DNA of 64,000 nt, from the NCBI RefSeq assembly GCF_050859025.1, contig NZ_CP138200.1, positions 2,418,001 through 2,482,000 on the forward strand, read 5' to 3'. This DNA comes from Wukongibacter sp050859025 (GTDB lineage Bacteria; Bacillota; Clostridia; Peptostreptococcales; Caminicellaceae). Below are positions 1 to 8,225 of the stretch, piece after piece (within the stretch, counting starts at the first letter, position 1; every line of letters begins with the position of its first letter). Position numbers and translations under genes: made by a program. The notes under the pieces were generated by a model. The model was given only the letters and a program-made list of their open reading frames with translations, was not told the origin of the DNA and searched no databases.

Positions 1-2
1 AT

Positions 3-182
3 AAAGCAGGTAAGCCCGTAGCATACATGGGTAAAGAAGAGAAGGTTAATATTGTTAAGGATCTAGATTATCAAGGAGCCTTTTTAATAAAGGGAGCTAT
101 AGATTATGTTGCTAAGGTACTTTGTGTTTCAAGATATACAATCTATAACTATCTAGACGAAATTAGAGTTGATAGTAAATAG
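3..182 (+). CDS. YheO-like DNA-binding regulator, C-terminal end (partial)
   Basis: The reading frame is open from the left edge to a TAG at 180-182, so only the last 59 residues are present. The tail reads as a helix-turn-helix (AKVLCVSRYTIYNYL, followed by DEIR), typical of the C-terminal DNA-binding part of YheO-type PAS/HTH regulators. This class is often found next to ridA in Clostridia, and ridA follows here at 494, which supports the call. The sensing domain lies outside the window. A family B hairpin element begins directly after the stop codon. The family assignment is inferred from this short HTH and the neighbourhood. Confidence 0.6.
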   Translation, partial: KAGKPVAYMGKEEKVNIVKDLDYQGAFLIKGAIDYVAKVLCVSRYTIYNYLDEIRVDSK

Positions 183-285
183 AATAGTAACCTTAATAAA
201 TCTTATACATTTTGATTATTTTATATCTCTAAAGATGCAGGATATTCAAATAATCAAAATGTAGATTTATAATGGGTCTAATATA
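183..285 (+). repeat. Family B hairpin element, copy B-1 (diverged)
   Basis: A ~100-bp imperfect palindrome whose inner arms TACATTTTGATTATT and AATAATCAAAATGTA pair perfectly. It matches the family B copies at 6259, 17499 and (reverse) 62841 in the arms AATAAATCTT and GTAGATTTATAA, but the central loop and the ends have diverged. It starts immediately after the stop codon of the upstream gene, so it could also act in the 3' end of that transcript. Confidence 0.7.
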
Positions 286-370
286 GGGGTTACATAGTAG
301 AACTAATTGATAAGTATCAAAATATCTATGATTTTGATGCGTATAATTAGAGTCTATAATTAAGTCTTTA

Positions 371-470
371 TATAGAGATTCCAGTCAAAACTTTAATTTA
401 TACATATCAAAAATCCCTAGAAGCATTGGTTTGATATGTATAAATTAAGATTTACTTGGAACTCTATATA
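371..470 (+). repeat. Family A hairpin element, copy A-1
   Basis: A ~100-bp palindromic element. The left arm TATAGAGATTCCAGTCAAAA continues with CTTTAATTTATACATATCAA; the right arm contains TTGATATGTATAAATTAAG and ends ACTTGGAACTCTATA. It ends about 24 bases before the ridA start codon and just before its AGGAGG ribosome binding site, so the hairpin would form in the ridA leader if transcription starts upstream of it. Confidence 0.85.
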
Positions 471-493
471 TAAAAATTTAGGAGGGTTTTGAT

Positions 494-877
494 ATGGATT
501 TAAAGGTTATACATACTGATAAGGCACCGGCTGCTGTGGGACCTTATTCACAAGCTGTTTTAGCAGGAAATTTACTATTTTTATCTGGACAAATTCCAAT
601 TAATCCAGCCACAGGTGAATTAGTACAGGGGAGTATTGAAGAGGAAACAAAGCAATGCCTTGAGAATGCTAAGGCTGTATTAGAAGAGGCAGGTACAACA
701 CTTGAAAATGTAATCAAAGCAACGGTTTTCATTAAAGATATGGATCAGTTTGGTAGAATTAATGCAGTATACGGTGAGTATTTTAGTACTCATAAGCCTG
801 CTAGAGCATGTGTTGAAGTAGCCAGACTACCTAAGGATGTAAATGTAGAAATAGAAATGATTGCTGTAGTGAAATAA
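494..877 (+). CDS. ridA: RidA family enamine/imine deaminase
   Basis: A 127-residue protein of the usual RidA (YjgF/YER057c/UK114) length. RidA hydrolyses reactive enamine/imine intermediates, such as 2-aminoacrylate released by PLP enzymes, in the cytoplasm, usually as a homotrimer. Visible signatures are the N-terminal AVGPYSQAV, the LSGQIPINPATGE strand-loop, and PARACVEVARLPKDVNVEIE, where Arg104 is the conserved substrate-carboxylate-binding arginine. The start is set by AGGAGG about 8 bases upstream of ATG. It follows a YheO-like regulator, a common pairing in clostridia, and is preceded by a family A hairpin. It could be a separate transcript or cotranscribed with that regulator. Confidence 0.93.
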   Translation: MDLKVIHTDKAPAAVGPYSQAVLAGNLLFLSGQIPINPATGELVQGSIEEETKQCLENAKAVLEEAGTTLENVIKATVFIKDMDQFGRINAVYGEYFSTHKPARACVEVARLPKDVNVEIEMIAVVK

Positions 878-988
878 CATATACAAATAATAGAAATTAT
901 GAAATAATTAATAATTTCATATGTGTGACAGTAACGATCATTTAGATCGCTTTTGTACGATGTATATGATGCGAAGAGCAAGGAAATA

Positions 989-1028
989 AAAAAGTAAGGT
1001 GATGTATAAATAACATCCCTTACTTTTT
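989..1028. terminator. Bidirectional terminator between ridA and dacF
   Basis: A perfect stem AAAAAGTAAGG / CCTTACTTTTT, extended inward by GATGT/ACATC, with A-rich and T-rich flanks on both sides. It lies between two convergent genes and can terminate both. Confidence 0.85.
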
Positions 1029-1038
1029 CTATTTGGTA

Positions 1039-2334
1039 TTACCATCTCCATCTTCTTCTTTTTCTTCTAATTCTTCTAACAGTCACGATAGTTCTCCAAA
1101 GAATGTAAACAAGTGCTATACCTATTAAAATCTTGAAGAAATTGATACTCTTAGGTTCTTTGATCTTTTTTATAATTTTATATACTTGCTTTTCATCAAT
1201 AGATTGTAATGCAATTAAATTTGTTTCTCCAATACTTTCTCCATTTAAAGTATATGTAACCTTTCCAAGTACCTGTCCTTTATTAATAGGTGCTACTATT
1301 TGCTGTTCTACTTCAATTTTATGGGCTACGTGGGACTGATTATAATTATTTGGAACTATTTTTGAAATACTATCCTGAGTTACTAAATCAACATTTTCTT
1401 CAATACCCTTTTCAACTGGGACAGTTTTAAGAATAGTACCTGAATTTACGACATCAATTAAATTAAAATTATCAAAGGCATAGTCAATTAATTTTCTTGT
1501 ATCAGAATATACATTTGTTTTAATAGCCTTAAGAACAACACTTATAACTCTTCTATTATTTTTATAAGCCGTTGAAACGAGGCACTGTTGAGCTTCAGCA
1601 GTATATCCAGTTTTAATACCATCTACTATATCATATTTAATATCTATTAATTCTCCATTGTACTCCATTTTATTGCTAGGGCCTACACCCCAAAGGAGTC
1701 TATTCCTGTTTTTCAAGTATCTAACCTCATCAGTTTTTTCTGTTATTGGTATTTGATACTTCTCAGTTTTGACGATTTCTCTAAACTTTGGAATCGTCAT
1801 AGCATATTTTGCAATCATTGATAAATCATAGGCCGTGGTTACATGATTTTTGTCAGGAAGACCGTTGGGATTAGTAAAGTTTGTGTTTAAAGCCCCAAGC
1901 TCCTTAGCTCTTTTATTCATTAGCTTTGCAAATTCCTCAACGCTTCCTGATACATGCTTTGCTAGGGCAACTGCTGAGTCATTTGCTGATTGAATCAAAA
2001 GAGCATTAAGCAATTGCTCTACTGTAAACTCTTCACCCTCTTTAACATATATACGGCTTCCATCGGTAAAAGGAGTTTCCTTATCTATTATAACCTTATC
2101 ATTTAAGTTAGCATTTTCTAAAGTTAATACTGCAGTCATAACTTTAGTAGTACTAGCCGGATACATAGGCTTATGAGCATTTTTTTCAAAGAGTATATCA
2201 CCGCTTGCTGCATCAATTACAATTCCACTTTCAGAAGTAATACTAATACTTTCTTCAGGAGCCAAGGAGAAGCCCACAGACGTAGACGATATAAGGATAC
2301 TTATTACCAACATTACTATAAACAATCGCTTCAT
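1039..2334 (-). CDS. dacF: D-alanyl-D-alanine carboxypeptidase (PBP5/DacF type)
   Basis: A 431-residue serine-type D,D-carboxypeptidase that trims the terminal D-Ala of peptidoglycan stem peptides outside the membrane. All three penicillin-binding motifs are visible: S-T-T-K (Ser61, Lys64), S-A-N (Ser116) and K-T-G (Lys241). An N-terminal signal peptide (MKRLFIVMLVISILI) and a C-terminal hydrophobic segment followed by an Arg-rich tail (RRIRRKRRRW) indicate membrane attachment. The start at 2334 is preferred over an upstream in-frame ATG at 2379 because GAGGTG precedes it and the signal peptide then begins at the N-terminus. DacF versus DacB cannot be told apart from the sequence alone. A family A hairpin lies 23 bases upstream of the start. 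Confidence 0.88.
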   Translation of the reverse strand: MKRLFIVMLVISILISSTSVGFSLAPEESISITSESGIVIDAASGDILFEKNAHKPMYPASTTKVMTAVLTLENANLNDKVIIDKETPFTDGSRIYVKEGEEFTVEQLLNALLIQSANDSAVALAKHVSGSVEEFAKLMNKRAKELGALNTNFTNPNGLPDKNHVTTAYDLSMIAKYAMTIPKFREIVKTEKYQIPITEKTDEVRYLKNRNRLLWGVGPSNKMEYNGELIDIKYDIVDGIKTGYTAEAQQCLVSTAYKNNRRVISVVLKAIKTNVYSDTRKLIDYAFDNFNLIDVVNSGTILKTVPVEKGIEENVDLVTQDSISKIVPNNYNQSHVAHKIEVEQQIVAPINKGQVLGKVTYTLNGESIGETNLIALQSIDEKQVYKIIKKIKEPKSINFFKILIGIALVYILWRTIVTVRRIRRKRRRWRW

Positions 2335-2356
2335 ATTTTCACCTCGAATTTTGATA

Positions 2357-2457
2357 TATAGAGATTCCAGTGAGTACATTAATCTATAGAAATCAAAACT
2401 ACCAAGAATTATCAGACATTTTGATCTGTATAAATTAGTTTCACTAGGAACTTTCTA
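2357..2457 (-). repeat. Family A hairpin element, copy A-2 (diverged)
   Basis: Begins TATAGAGATTCCAGTGAGTA and ends ACTAGGAACTTTCTA, with inner arms around AATCAAAACT and ATTTTGATCTGTATAAATTA. The pairing is weaker than in other copies, which suggests an older insertion. It sits 23 bases upstream of the dacF start on the dacF leader side. Confidence 0.75.
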
Positions 2458-2786
2458 CAAATAATTATGTACAAAGATTTTTTGATTTTTAGACAGATTC
2501 ATTCGTATTAAAAGAATCTATGACTAAAATTTCATGATTAAGTCCTACGTAATATCATAATATAAAATTATAATATAATCAAAATAATGCAATAAAACAC
2601 AGAATGGATTTTTTTAGAAGGATGGATTATAAATTTTTGTGATGCCTATTATAGTATAACAGAAAAAGAAAAAAATTTTAAGGATTTATATATGGAAAAG
2701 AGGGTTAAGGAAAAGTAATATAGAAATAATTTTAAATGATTAAAAAGCTCTCTAGAGCTATCAAGCAGGAGGAAGAGGAGGATAAG
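2458..2786. other. AT-rich intergenic region between divergent dacF and comEA
   Basis: About 330 bases without a convincing ORF. It should hold the promoters for dacF (minus) and comEA (plus). Several TATAAT-like strings are present (around 2565-2585 and 2650-2660), but no paired -35/-10 stands out enough to call. Confidence 0.4.
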
Positions 2787-3413
2787 ATGCGAAAAATAAG
2801 GAAAAAAGAAGTAATTTTGGTAGTTTTATTTATTGTATCGATTGCACTCTTTAATATCAAAGAATTTAGGTTTAAAATGAATGAAAAGATGTTAATTGAA
2901 GAAGTAATAAATGTAGAGGAAGAAATCAAAGAGGAAGATACTAGCGAAAATATATCTGAGAAATCCGAGGAGGAGACTGAAAATCCAAAGGAAATTAAGA
3001 TTGATATTTGTGGTGCAGTTAGAGAGCAAGGTGTTGTGGTTCTAAAGGAAGGAGATAGGGTAATAGACGCAATCAATAAAGCCGGTGGGCTTACTGATGA
3101 TGCGGATATTAGTAGGGTTAATAGATCAAAATATGTTTTTGATGGAGAGAAACTTATTATACCCGAGAAGGGTGAGGAGATTGAAGGTATTGAGGAACTA
3201 GGATTACTAGGCGTTGACCAAAAAATAAATATCAATGTTGCATCTAAGGAAGAACTGATAAGCTTGGATGGTGTAGGAGAATCAATAAGTGAAAGAATAA
3301 TAAAATATAGAAGTGAAAATAATGGATTTAAAAGTATAGAGGAGATTATGAATGTTAGTGGTATTGGAGAAAATAAGTTTAATCAAATTAAAGATAGTAT
3401 AAAAATAAAGTAA
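2787..3413 (+). CDS. comEA: ComEA-like helix-hairpin-helix DNA-binding protein
   Basis: A 208-residue membrane-anchored protein. Residues ~8-23 form one transmembrane helix, followed by an acidic Glu-rich linker, an SLBB domain (IDICGAVREQGVVVLKEGD) and a C-terminal pair of helix-hairpin-helix motifs (LDGVGESISERIIKYR and VSGIGENKFNQIK). ComEA proteins bind incoming double-stranded DNA at the cell surface during transformation. The start is moved from an upstream in-frame ATG at 2736 to 2787 because GAGGAGGATAAG precedes it and the membrane helix then begins near the N-terminus. No comEB/comEC follows in this window, so a role in DNA uptake is inferred from the family only. Confidence 0.82.
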   Translation: MRKIRKKEVILVVLFIVSIALFNIKEFRFKMNEKMLIEEVINVEEEIKEEDTSENISEKSEEETENPKEIKIDICGAVREQGVVVLKEGDRVIDAINKAGGLTDDADISRVNRSKYVFDGEKLIIPEKGEEIEGIEELGLLGVDQKININVASKEELISLDGVGESISERIIKYRSENNGFKSIEEIMNVSGIGENKFNQIKDSIKIK

Positions 3414-3621
3414 CTTTCCATTAGTGGAATGAGTAAGTTTCTGATGTTGGTGATTTTGATAATTTCTTTTAGCCAATATTAATTTTCTATGAACAATAGG
3501 ATTAAAGTATGGTAATATATATCTGTGTGAGAAAAACCTAGTTTTAGTACAGGCCTATTGGATATAACTTAATAAGAAGAGATGAGTTTAACTCTAAAAA
3601 TAAAATTTGGAGGTGGTAAAG

Positions 3622-4668
3622 ATGAAAGACTTGAAGAATAAAAGATTGACTGAGTTGAGTAGTAGTTCTGGTTGAGCAGCTAAAATAGGTCCTGAGACCT
3701 TGGCACAGGTTCTGTGTCAATTACCACCAGTTGAAAGTGACAAACTCCTAGTGGGTTTAGATACGTCTGATGATGCAGCAGTATATAAGCTTAGAGAAGA
3801 TACTGCTATAATTCAAACTTTAGATTTTTTTACGCCGGTAGTTGATGACCCATATGTTTTTGGTCAAATAGCAGCTGCTAATTCCCTAAGTGATGTATAT
3901 GCAATGGGAGGGAAGCCAATTCTAGCATTAAATATTGCATGTTTTCCAACTTGTTTGTCTATGGACATACTTGCAGAGATACTTAAAGGAGGAAGTGACA
4001 AAGTACGAGAAGCTGGAGCTTTATTAGTAGGTGGACATACAGTTGATGATAATGAACCAAAGTATGGTTTATCAGTAACCGGCACAATCCATCCAGATAA
4101 GGTCTTAAGCAACTCAAATGCAAAACCAGGTGATGTGCTGGTTTTAACGAAGCCTTTAGGTCTTGGAATATTGAATACAGCTATAAAGGCTGAAATGCTA
4201 GATAAGGCTATTGAGCAAAAGGCAATCGATGTTATGATTAGTCTTAACAATATAGCTGCTGATGGAATAAACATAGTAGGAGCGAACTCTTGTACAGATA
4301 TTACTGGGTTTGGATTTTTAGGCCATGCCTACGAAATGGCAAAGGGAAGTGAAGTATCTATTGTGATAGATTCAAAATCAATTCCAATAATAGAAGGAAC
4401 GATTGAAAATGCTCAGATGGGATTAATACCTGGTGGAGCATACAAAAATCAAGGATATATAGGGGAAAATGTAAAATATGAAGGTGATGTACCAGTTTAC
4501 CTTAAGGATATTTTATTTGATCCTCAGACTTCAGGAGGTCTACTCATCTCACTTGAAGGAGAAAAGGCCGATGAGCTACTTGAATACTACAGCAAAAACC
4601 TTAAGACAGAATTTGCTATAGTTGGTGAAGTAATTGAAAAACAAGAAAGCTATTTAATAGTAAAATAG
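3622..4668 (+). CDS. selD: Selenide, water dikinase (selenophosphate synthase), selenocysteine-containing
   Basis: SelD makes selenophosphate from selenide and ATP, the selenium donor for Sec-tRNA synthesis. The coding region starts at ATG 3622, after GGAGGTGG, and must read through an in-frame TGA at 3673-3675. The context is S-S-S-G-U-A-A-K, where U (residue 18) occupies the catalytic Cys/Sec position before the conserved Lys. Translation then continues in the same frame for 330 codons with standard SelD motifs (DDAAVY, AANSLSDVYAMGG, GGHTVDD, DPQTSGGLL). Total length is 348 residues, normal for the family. Automated callers tend to start this gene at 3700 and miss the first 26 residues. 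selA and selB lie 2 kb downstream across a convergent symporter gene. Confidence 0.95.
3687..3718 (+). promoter_or_regulatory. Candidate bacterial SECIS hairpins in selD
   Basis: Two small hairpins follow the Sec UGA. The first is AGGTC-CTGA-GACCT (3687-3700), starting 11 bases after the UGA. The second is GGCACAG-GTT-CTGTGTC (3702-3718), starting 26 bases after it, with one G-U pair and a G at the start of the apical loop. Bacterial SECIS elements lie inside the coding region at about this distance and bind the C-terminal domain of SelB. Which hairpin is used cannot be decided by eye. Confidence 0.6.
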
Positions 4669-4731
4669 GAACTCCAACGGGATGCTTCAGATTGTTGACA
4701 AAGTCAACAATCTGGCACTCCGACGGAGTGT
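4669..4731. terminator. Long palindrome / bidirectional terminator between selD and agcS
   Basis: The core is a perfect 12-bp inverted repeat CAGATTGTTGAC / GTCAACAATCTG with a 3-base loop. It is extended outward by imperfect arms (GAACTCC.ACGGGATGC and GCACTCCGACGGAGTGTTC), followed by TTCATTTTTA. It lies between convergent genes, so it probably stops both transcripts. Confidence 0.75.
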
Positions 4732-4737
4732 TCATTT

Positions 4738-6111
4738 TTATTGTCTTCTCTCTCTTCTCTCATAATCAGATGTCATCTTAAATATCAATGGACTTAGGGT
4801 CAGCAAGGCAATTAAGTTAGGGATTGCCATTAAACCATTGAAGGTGTCGGAAATATTCCAAACAAAGGTTAGAGACGTTGTAGCACCATACCAGCATAAA
4901 AGTACCCATACTATCTTATAAAGGACAATAATCCTTACTCCAGCTATATATTCAAGGCATTTAGATCCATAGTAATACCAACCAAGAATAGTAGAAAAAG
5001 CAAAGAAAATTAAACCTATGGATACTATAAAAGATCCAAAACCAGGTAACGATTCACTAAAGGCAGTAGTTGTTAAGGCTGCACCTGTAAGATCGTCGGT
5101 AACTATCATTTTTCCATCTGCTCCAATTGAAACGAGTCCAGAAACTAATATTACTAAAGCAGTCATTGTACATACTACCAAAGTATCTAAGAAAGATCCT
5201 AGAGAACCTATTATTCCCTGCTTAACGGGGTCGTTGTTTTTTGAAGCAGCGTGGGCAATTGGTGCACTACCAAGTCCTGCTTCGTTAGAAAATACACCTC
5301 TGGAAACTCCAAAACGAATTACAGTACCTATTAATCCACCACCAACTGCTTTGGCATTAAATGCATTTGAAAAAATCATAGAAAAAGCAGCTGGAATCAT
5401 TGATGCTTTATTGAAAAGTACTATTAAAGCACCGATAACGTAAATGATAGCCATAGCAGGAACTATTTTATCTGTTACGTTTGCTATACTCCTTATTCCT
5501 CCAATAATAACTAGTCCTGTTGCAACTGCAATAAATATTCCAGACATCTGTGGAGTTATTCCAAAGGATGTCAGCAAGGATGCTGCAACAGAGTTGGCCT
5601 GTACCATATTTCCTATACCAAAGGAGGCAATGAAACCAAACAGTGCAAATAACCAACCTAGCCAAGCAAAATTACCTTGAAATCTTTCACTCATACCAAG
5701 CTTTATGTAATACATTGGACCACCAGATTTTTCTCCCTTTTCATTAGTTATTCTATATTTAATGGCCAATAATGCTTCCCCATATTTGGTAGCTCCTCCG
5801 AAGGCAGCAGTTACCCACATCCAAAATACTGATCCGGGACCACCTGCTGCAATTGCTGTAGCTACACCAGCGATATTACCAGTACCTATTGTAGCAGCAA
5901 GGGATGTCATCAAAGCCTGAAAAGGAGTTATATCACCTTCACCAACATGTTCTTTAGAAAAAAGGAGCTTAAAAGCGTAGCCTAATTTTCTAAATTGAAC
6001 AATCCTTGTACCCAGAGTTAGAATGACTCCTGTTCCAACCAAAAATAGAATCATAAAGCCGCCCCAAGCAAAACTATTGACTTTGCCTATGATTGCATTT
6101 AATTGATTCAT
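4738..6111 (-). CDS. Alanine/glycine:cation symporter (AGCS family)
   Basis: A 457-residue multi-pass membrane protein with about ten hydrophobic segments, matching sodium:alanine/glycine symporters (DagA/AlsT type) that import small amino acids with Na+ or H+. Signatures include the start FAWGGFMILFLVGTGVILTL, GTGNIAGVATAI, GGPGSVFWMW, GGPMYYIK and SRGVFSNEAGLGSAPIAHA. The ATG is preceded by AAGGAGGG on the minus strand. The gene is monocistronic and convergent with selD. The exact substrate cannot be read from the sequence. The proximity to selenium genes recalls amino-acid-fermenting clostridia, but that is only context. Confidence 0.9.
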   Translation of the reverse strand: MNQLNAIIGKVNSFAWGGFMILFLVGTGVILTLGTRIVQFRKLGYAFKLLFSKEHVGEGDITPFQALMTSLAATIGTGNIAGVATAIAAGGPGSVFWMWVTAAFGGATKYGEALLAIKYRITNEKGEKSGGPMYYIKLGMSERFQGNFAWLGWLFALFGFIASFGIGNMVQANSVAASLLTSFGITPQMSGIFIAVATGLVIIGGIRSIANVTDKIVPAMAIIYVIGALIVLFNKASMIPAAFSMIFSNAFNAKAVGGGLIGTVIRFGVSRGVFSNEAGLGSAPIAHAASKNNDPVKQGIIGSLGSFLDTLVVCTMTALVILVSGLVSIGADGKMIVTDDLTGAALTTTAFSESLPGFGSFIVSIGLIFFAFSTILGWYYYGSKCLEYIAGVRIIVLYKIVWVLLCWYGATTSLTFVWNISDTFNGLMAIPNLIALLTLSPLIFKMTSDYERRERRQ

Positions 6112-6258
6112 AAAAACCCTCCTTAAAAGATGTTTTTAATAGCACATATGAAATCATAAACCTTTTTTTAAAGCTAGGATGGTCTTATAACTTCTGTTAT
6201 GTGCTTCAACAAAGTCCACTTTGATAATATACATAAAAGACTTTGTTCGTTTTAGTTA

Positions 6259-6358
6259 TAGAAATCGTAATAAATCTTTTATATTTTGATTCCTTGAAAA
6301 ACCTTGAAGCATTGACTATCAAAGAAATCAAAATATAGATTTATAAGTACGTTCTATA
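6259..6358 (+). repeat. Family B hairpin element, copy B-2
   Basis: Starts TATAGAAATCGTAATAAATC and ends GATTTATAAGTACGTTCTATA. The inner arms TATATTTTGATT / AATCAAAATATA pair perfectly. Compared with B-4 the arm position changes as a pair (TACATTTTGATT/AATCAAAATGTA becomes TATATTTTGATT/AATCAAAATATA), so base pairing is preserved. It directly abuts copy A-3 at a shared TATATA. Confidence 0.85.
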
Positions 6359-6462
6359 TATAGAGATTCCAGTCAAAACTTTAATTTATACATATCAAAA
6401 ATCCTAAGATTCATCGGATATTTTGATATGGACAAATTAAGATTTACTTGGAACTCTCTATA
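6359..6462 (+). repeat. Family A hairpin element, copy A-3
   Basis: Starts TATAGAGATTCCAGTCAAAA and ends ACTTGGAACTCTCTATA. The arms TTAATTTATACATATCAAAA and TTTTGATATGGACAAATTAA pair with few mismatches. It is fused end to end with B-2, the junction being a run of TA repeats. It lies in the 700-base gap between agcS and selA. Confidence 0.85.
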
Positions 6463-6666
6463 GTAAGCTAAATCTTTAGAAAATCAAATTAAGCAAGTTC
6501 CAAAGATATTAATATGTTTTACAAAAATGTAAATAACTATGTACGATTTAAAAGGTTTTCAAATCGTATTTAGAGAAAAGATTAGTAAAACTAATTAGCT
6601 ACAAGTTATTTTTATTAAAAAAAACAATAAATATGTTATAATTTTATAGTAAAAAAATTATAATCT

Positions 6667-6770
6667 ATATATAACGAACCTATAAATCTGAATTTTAAAT
6701 TTTCGAATAGTCTAAGCTTTTAAGGATATTTGAGGAATCAAAATATAAAAGATTTATTGTGATATCTATA
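6667..6770 (-). repeat. Family B hairpin element, copy B-3 (reverse, diverged)
   Basis: In reverse orientation relative to B-2. The right part GGAATCAAAATATAAAAGAT followed by TTATTGTGATATCTATA matches the family well. The left part (TATAAATCTGAATTTTAAAT) has decayed, so the inner stem is weaker. It ends about 43 bases upstream of the selA start codon and therefore probably lies in the selA leader or promoter region. Confidence 0.7.
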
Positions 6771-6813
6771 GCTATGATTTAGATTATAAAAAGTATGTTG
6801 TGGGAGTGAAAAC

Positions 6814-8223
6814 ATGAATAAAAGGAGTTTACTTGCGAATCTGCCAAAGGTAGACGAGATATTAAATAACGAAAGAATCAATGTATTAATAGAAGAATTT
6901 CCTAGGAGTACTATTGTAGATTCTATAAGGGGTAAAATTGACGAGGTAAGAAAAAGGATTCTAAACTCAACAGATGATGAACTTGTCGGATTCGAGATTA
7001 AAGTTGAAGAACTTGTTAATGATATTGTTGTTTATATTGAAAAAATGAATACTATGAGCCTTAAAAGGGTAATAAATGCTACAGGAGTAGTTTTACATAC
7101 AAATCTTGGACGAGCTTTAATTAGTGAGAGAATTTTAAAGGAGTTAACCGATGTAGCTTGTAACTATTCTACATTGGAATTTGATGTTTCTAATGGAAAA
7201 CGGGGCTCTAGATACTCTCATGTTGAGGATATTATATGTAAACTGACTGGAGCAGAGGGAGCGATGGTTGTAAATAACAATGCTGCTGCCGTGCTATTAG
7301 TCTTAAATACTATTGCAAGAGAGAAGGAAGTTGTTGTCTCTAGGGGAGAATTGGTAGAAATCGGAGGCTCCTTTAGAGTACCTGAGGTAATGGCTCAAAG
7401 TGGTGCTATACTTCGAGAAGTTGGTGCAACAAATAAAACCCATCTTTATGACTATGAAAATAATATTTGCGAAGAAACAGCTGCCATATTAAAGGTACAT
7501 ACGAGTAATTATAAAATATTAGGATTTACCAAGGATGTAGATGTAGAAGAGTTGGTTGAACTTGGAAATAGATACGACATACCAGTATATGAAGACATTG
7601 GAAGTGGGACTTTGATAGATTTTTCAAAGTATGGTTTAACATATGAACCTACGGTCTTAGAGAGTATTGCAAAGGGTGCAGATATTGTGAGCTTTAGCGG
7701 AGATAAACTTTTAGGAGGACCTCAGGCAGGAATTATCGTTGGAAGGAAAAAATATATTGAGAAGATGAAAAGAAATCAGCTTACTAGAGCATTAAGAGTG
7801 GATAAGATGACATTTGTAGCTTTAGAAGCAACTCTTAGACTATATCTAGATGAAAAGTTTGCTATGGAGAATATACCAACTTTAAATATGCTGACTATAG
7901 ATCCGGAAACAATCAAAAAAAGAGCTGAAATACTATTTGATGGGTTGAAAGAAAACGCTAACACAATTGAGGTTACACTAGTAGAAGGATTTTCTCAAGT
8001 GGGTGGAGGGGCAATGCCATTGGAAGAACTACCTACGTATTTAGTGTCCCTTAATCCTAAGACGATTAGTGCGAAGAAGCTTGAAGAAGGGCTTAGAGGC
8101 TACAGTATCCCAATAATTTGTAGAATTAGTGACAATAAGGTACTATTAGATGTGAGAACCCTTAAAGATGAAGAATGTAGCTTTATTGTTAGTGCCATAA
8201 AGGCAATTGAAGGTAGGAGGTAA
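6814..8223 (+). CDS. selA: L-seryl-tRNA(Sec) selenium transferase
   Basis: A 469-residue PLP enzyme that converts Ser-tRNA(Sec) to Sec-tRNA(Sec) using selenophosphate. The N-terminal domain (MNKRSLLANLPKVDEIL) is typical. The fold-type I core carries INATGVVLHTNLGRA, the glycine-rich PLP pocket (GAMVVNNNAAAVLL), RGELVEIGGSFRVPEVM and the PLP-binding Lys298 in SFSGDKLLGGPQAG. The length matches the family. The start is supported by GGGAG before ATG. Only two bases separate it from selB, so they form one operon. With selD nearby the window encodes the protein part of selenocysteine insertion; the tRNA(Sec) gene was not found here. Confidence 0.96.
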   Translation: MNKRSLLANLPKVDEILNNERINVLIEEFPRSTIVDSIRGKIDEVRKRILNSTDDELVGFEIKVEELVNDIVVYIEKMNTMSLKRVINATGVVLHTNLGRALISERILKELTDVACNYSTLEFDVSNGKRGSRYSHVEDIICKLTGAEGAMVVNNNAAAVLLVLNTIAREKEVVVSRGELVEIGGSFRVPEVMAQSGAILREVGATNKTHLYDYENNICEETAAILKVHTSNYKILGFTKDVDVEELVELGNRYDIPVYEDIGSGTLIDFSKYGLTYEPTVLESIAKGADIVSFSGDKLLGGPQAGIIVGRKKYIEKMKRNQLTRALRVDKMTFVALEATLRLYLDEKFAMENIPTLNMLTIDPETIKKRAEILFDGLKENANTIEVTLVEGFSQVGGGAMPLEELPTYLVSLNPKTISAKKLEEGLRGYSIPIICRISDNKVLLDVRTLKDEECSFIVSAIKAIEGRR

Positions 8224-8225
8224 GC

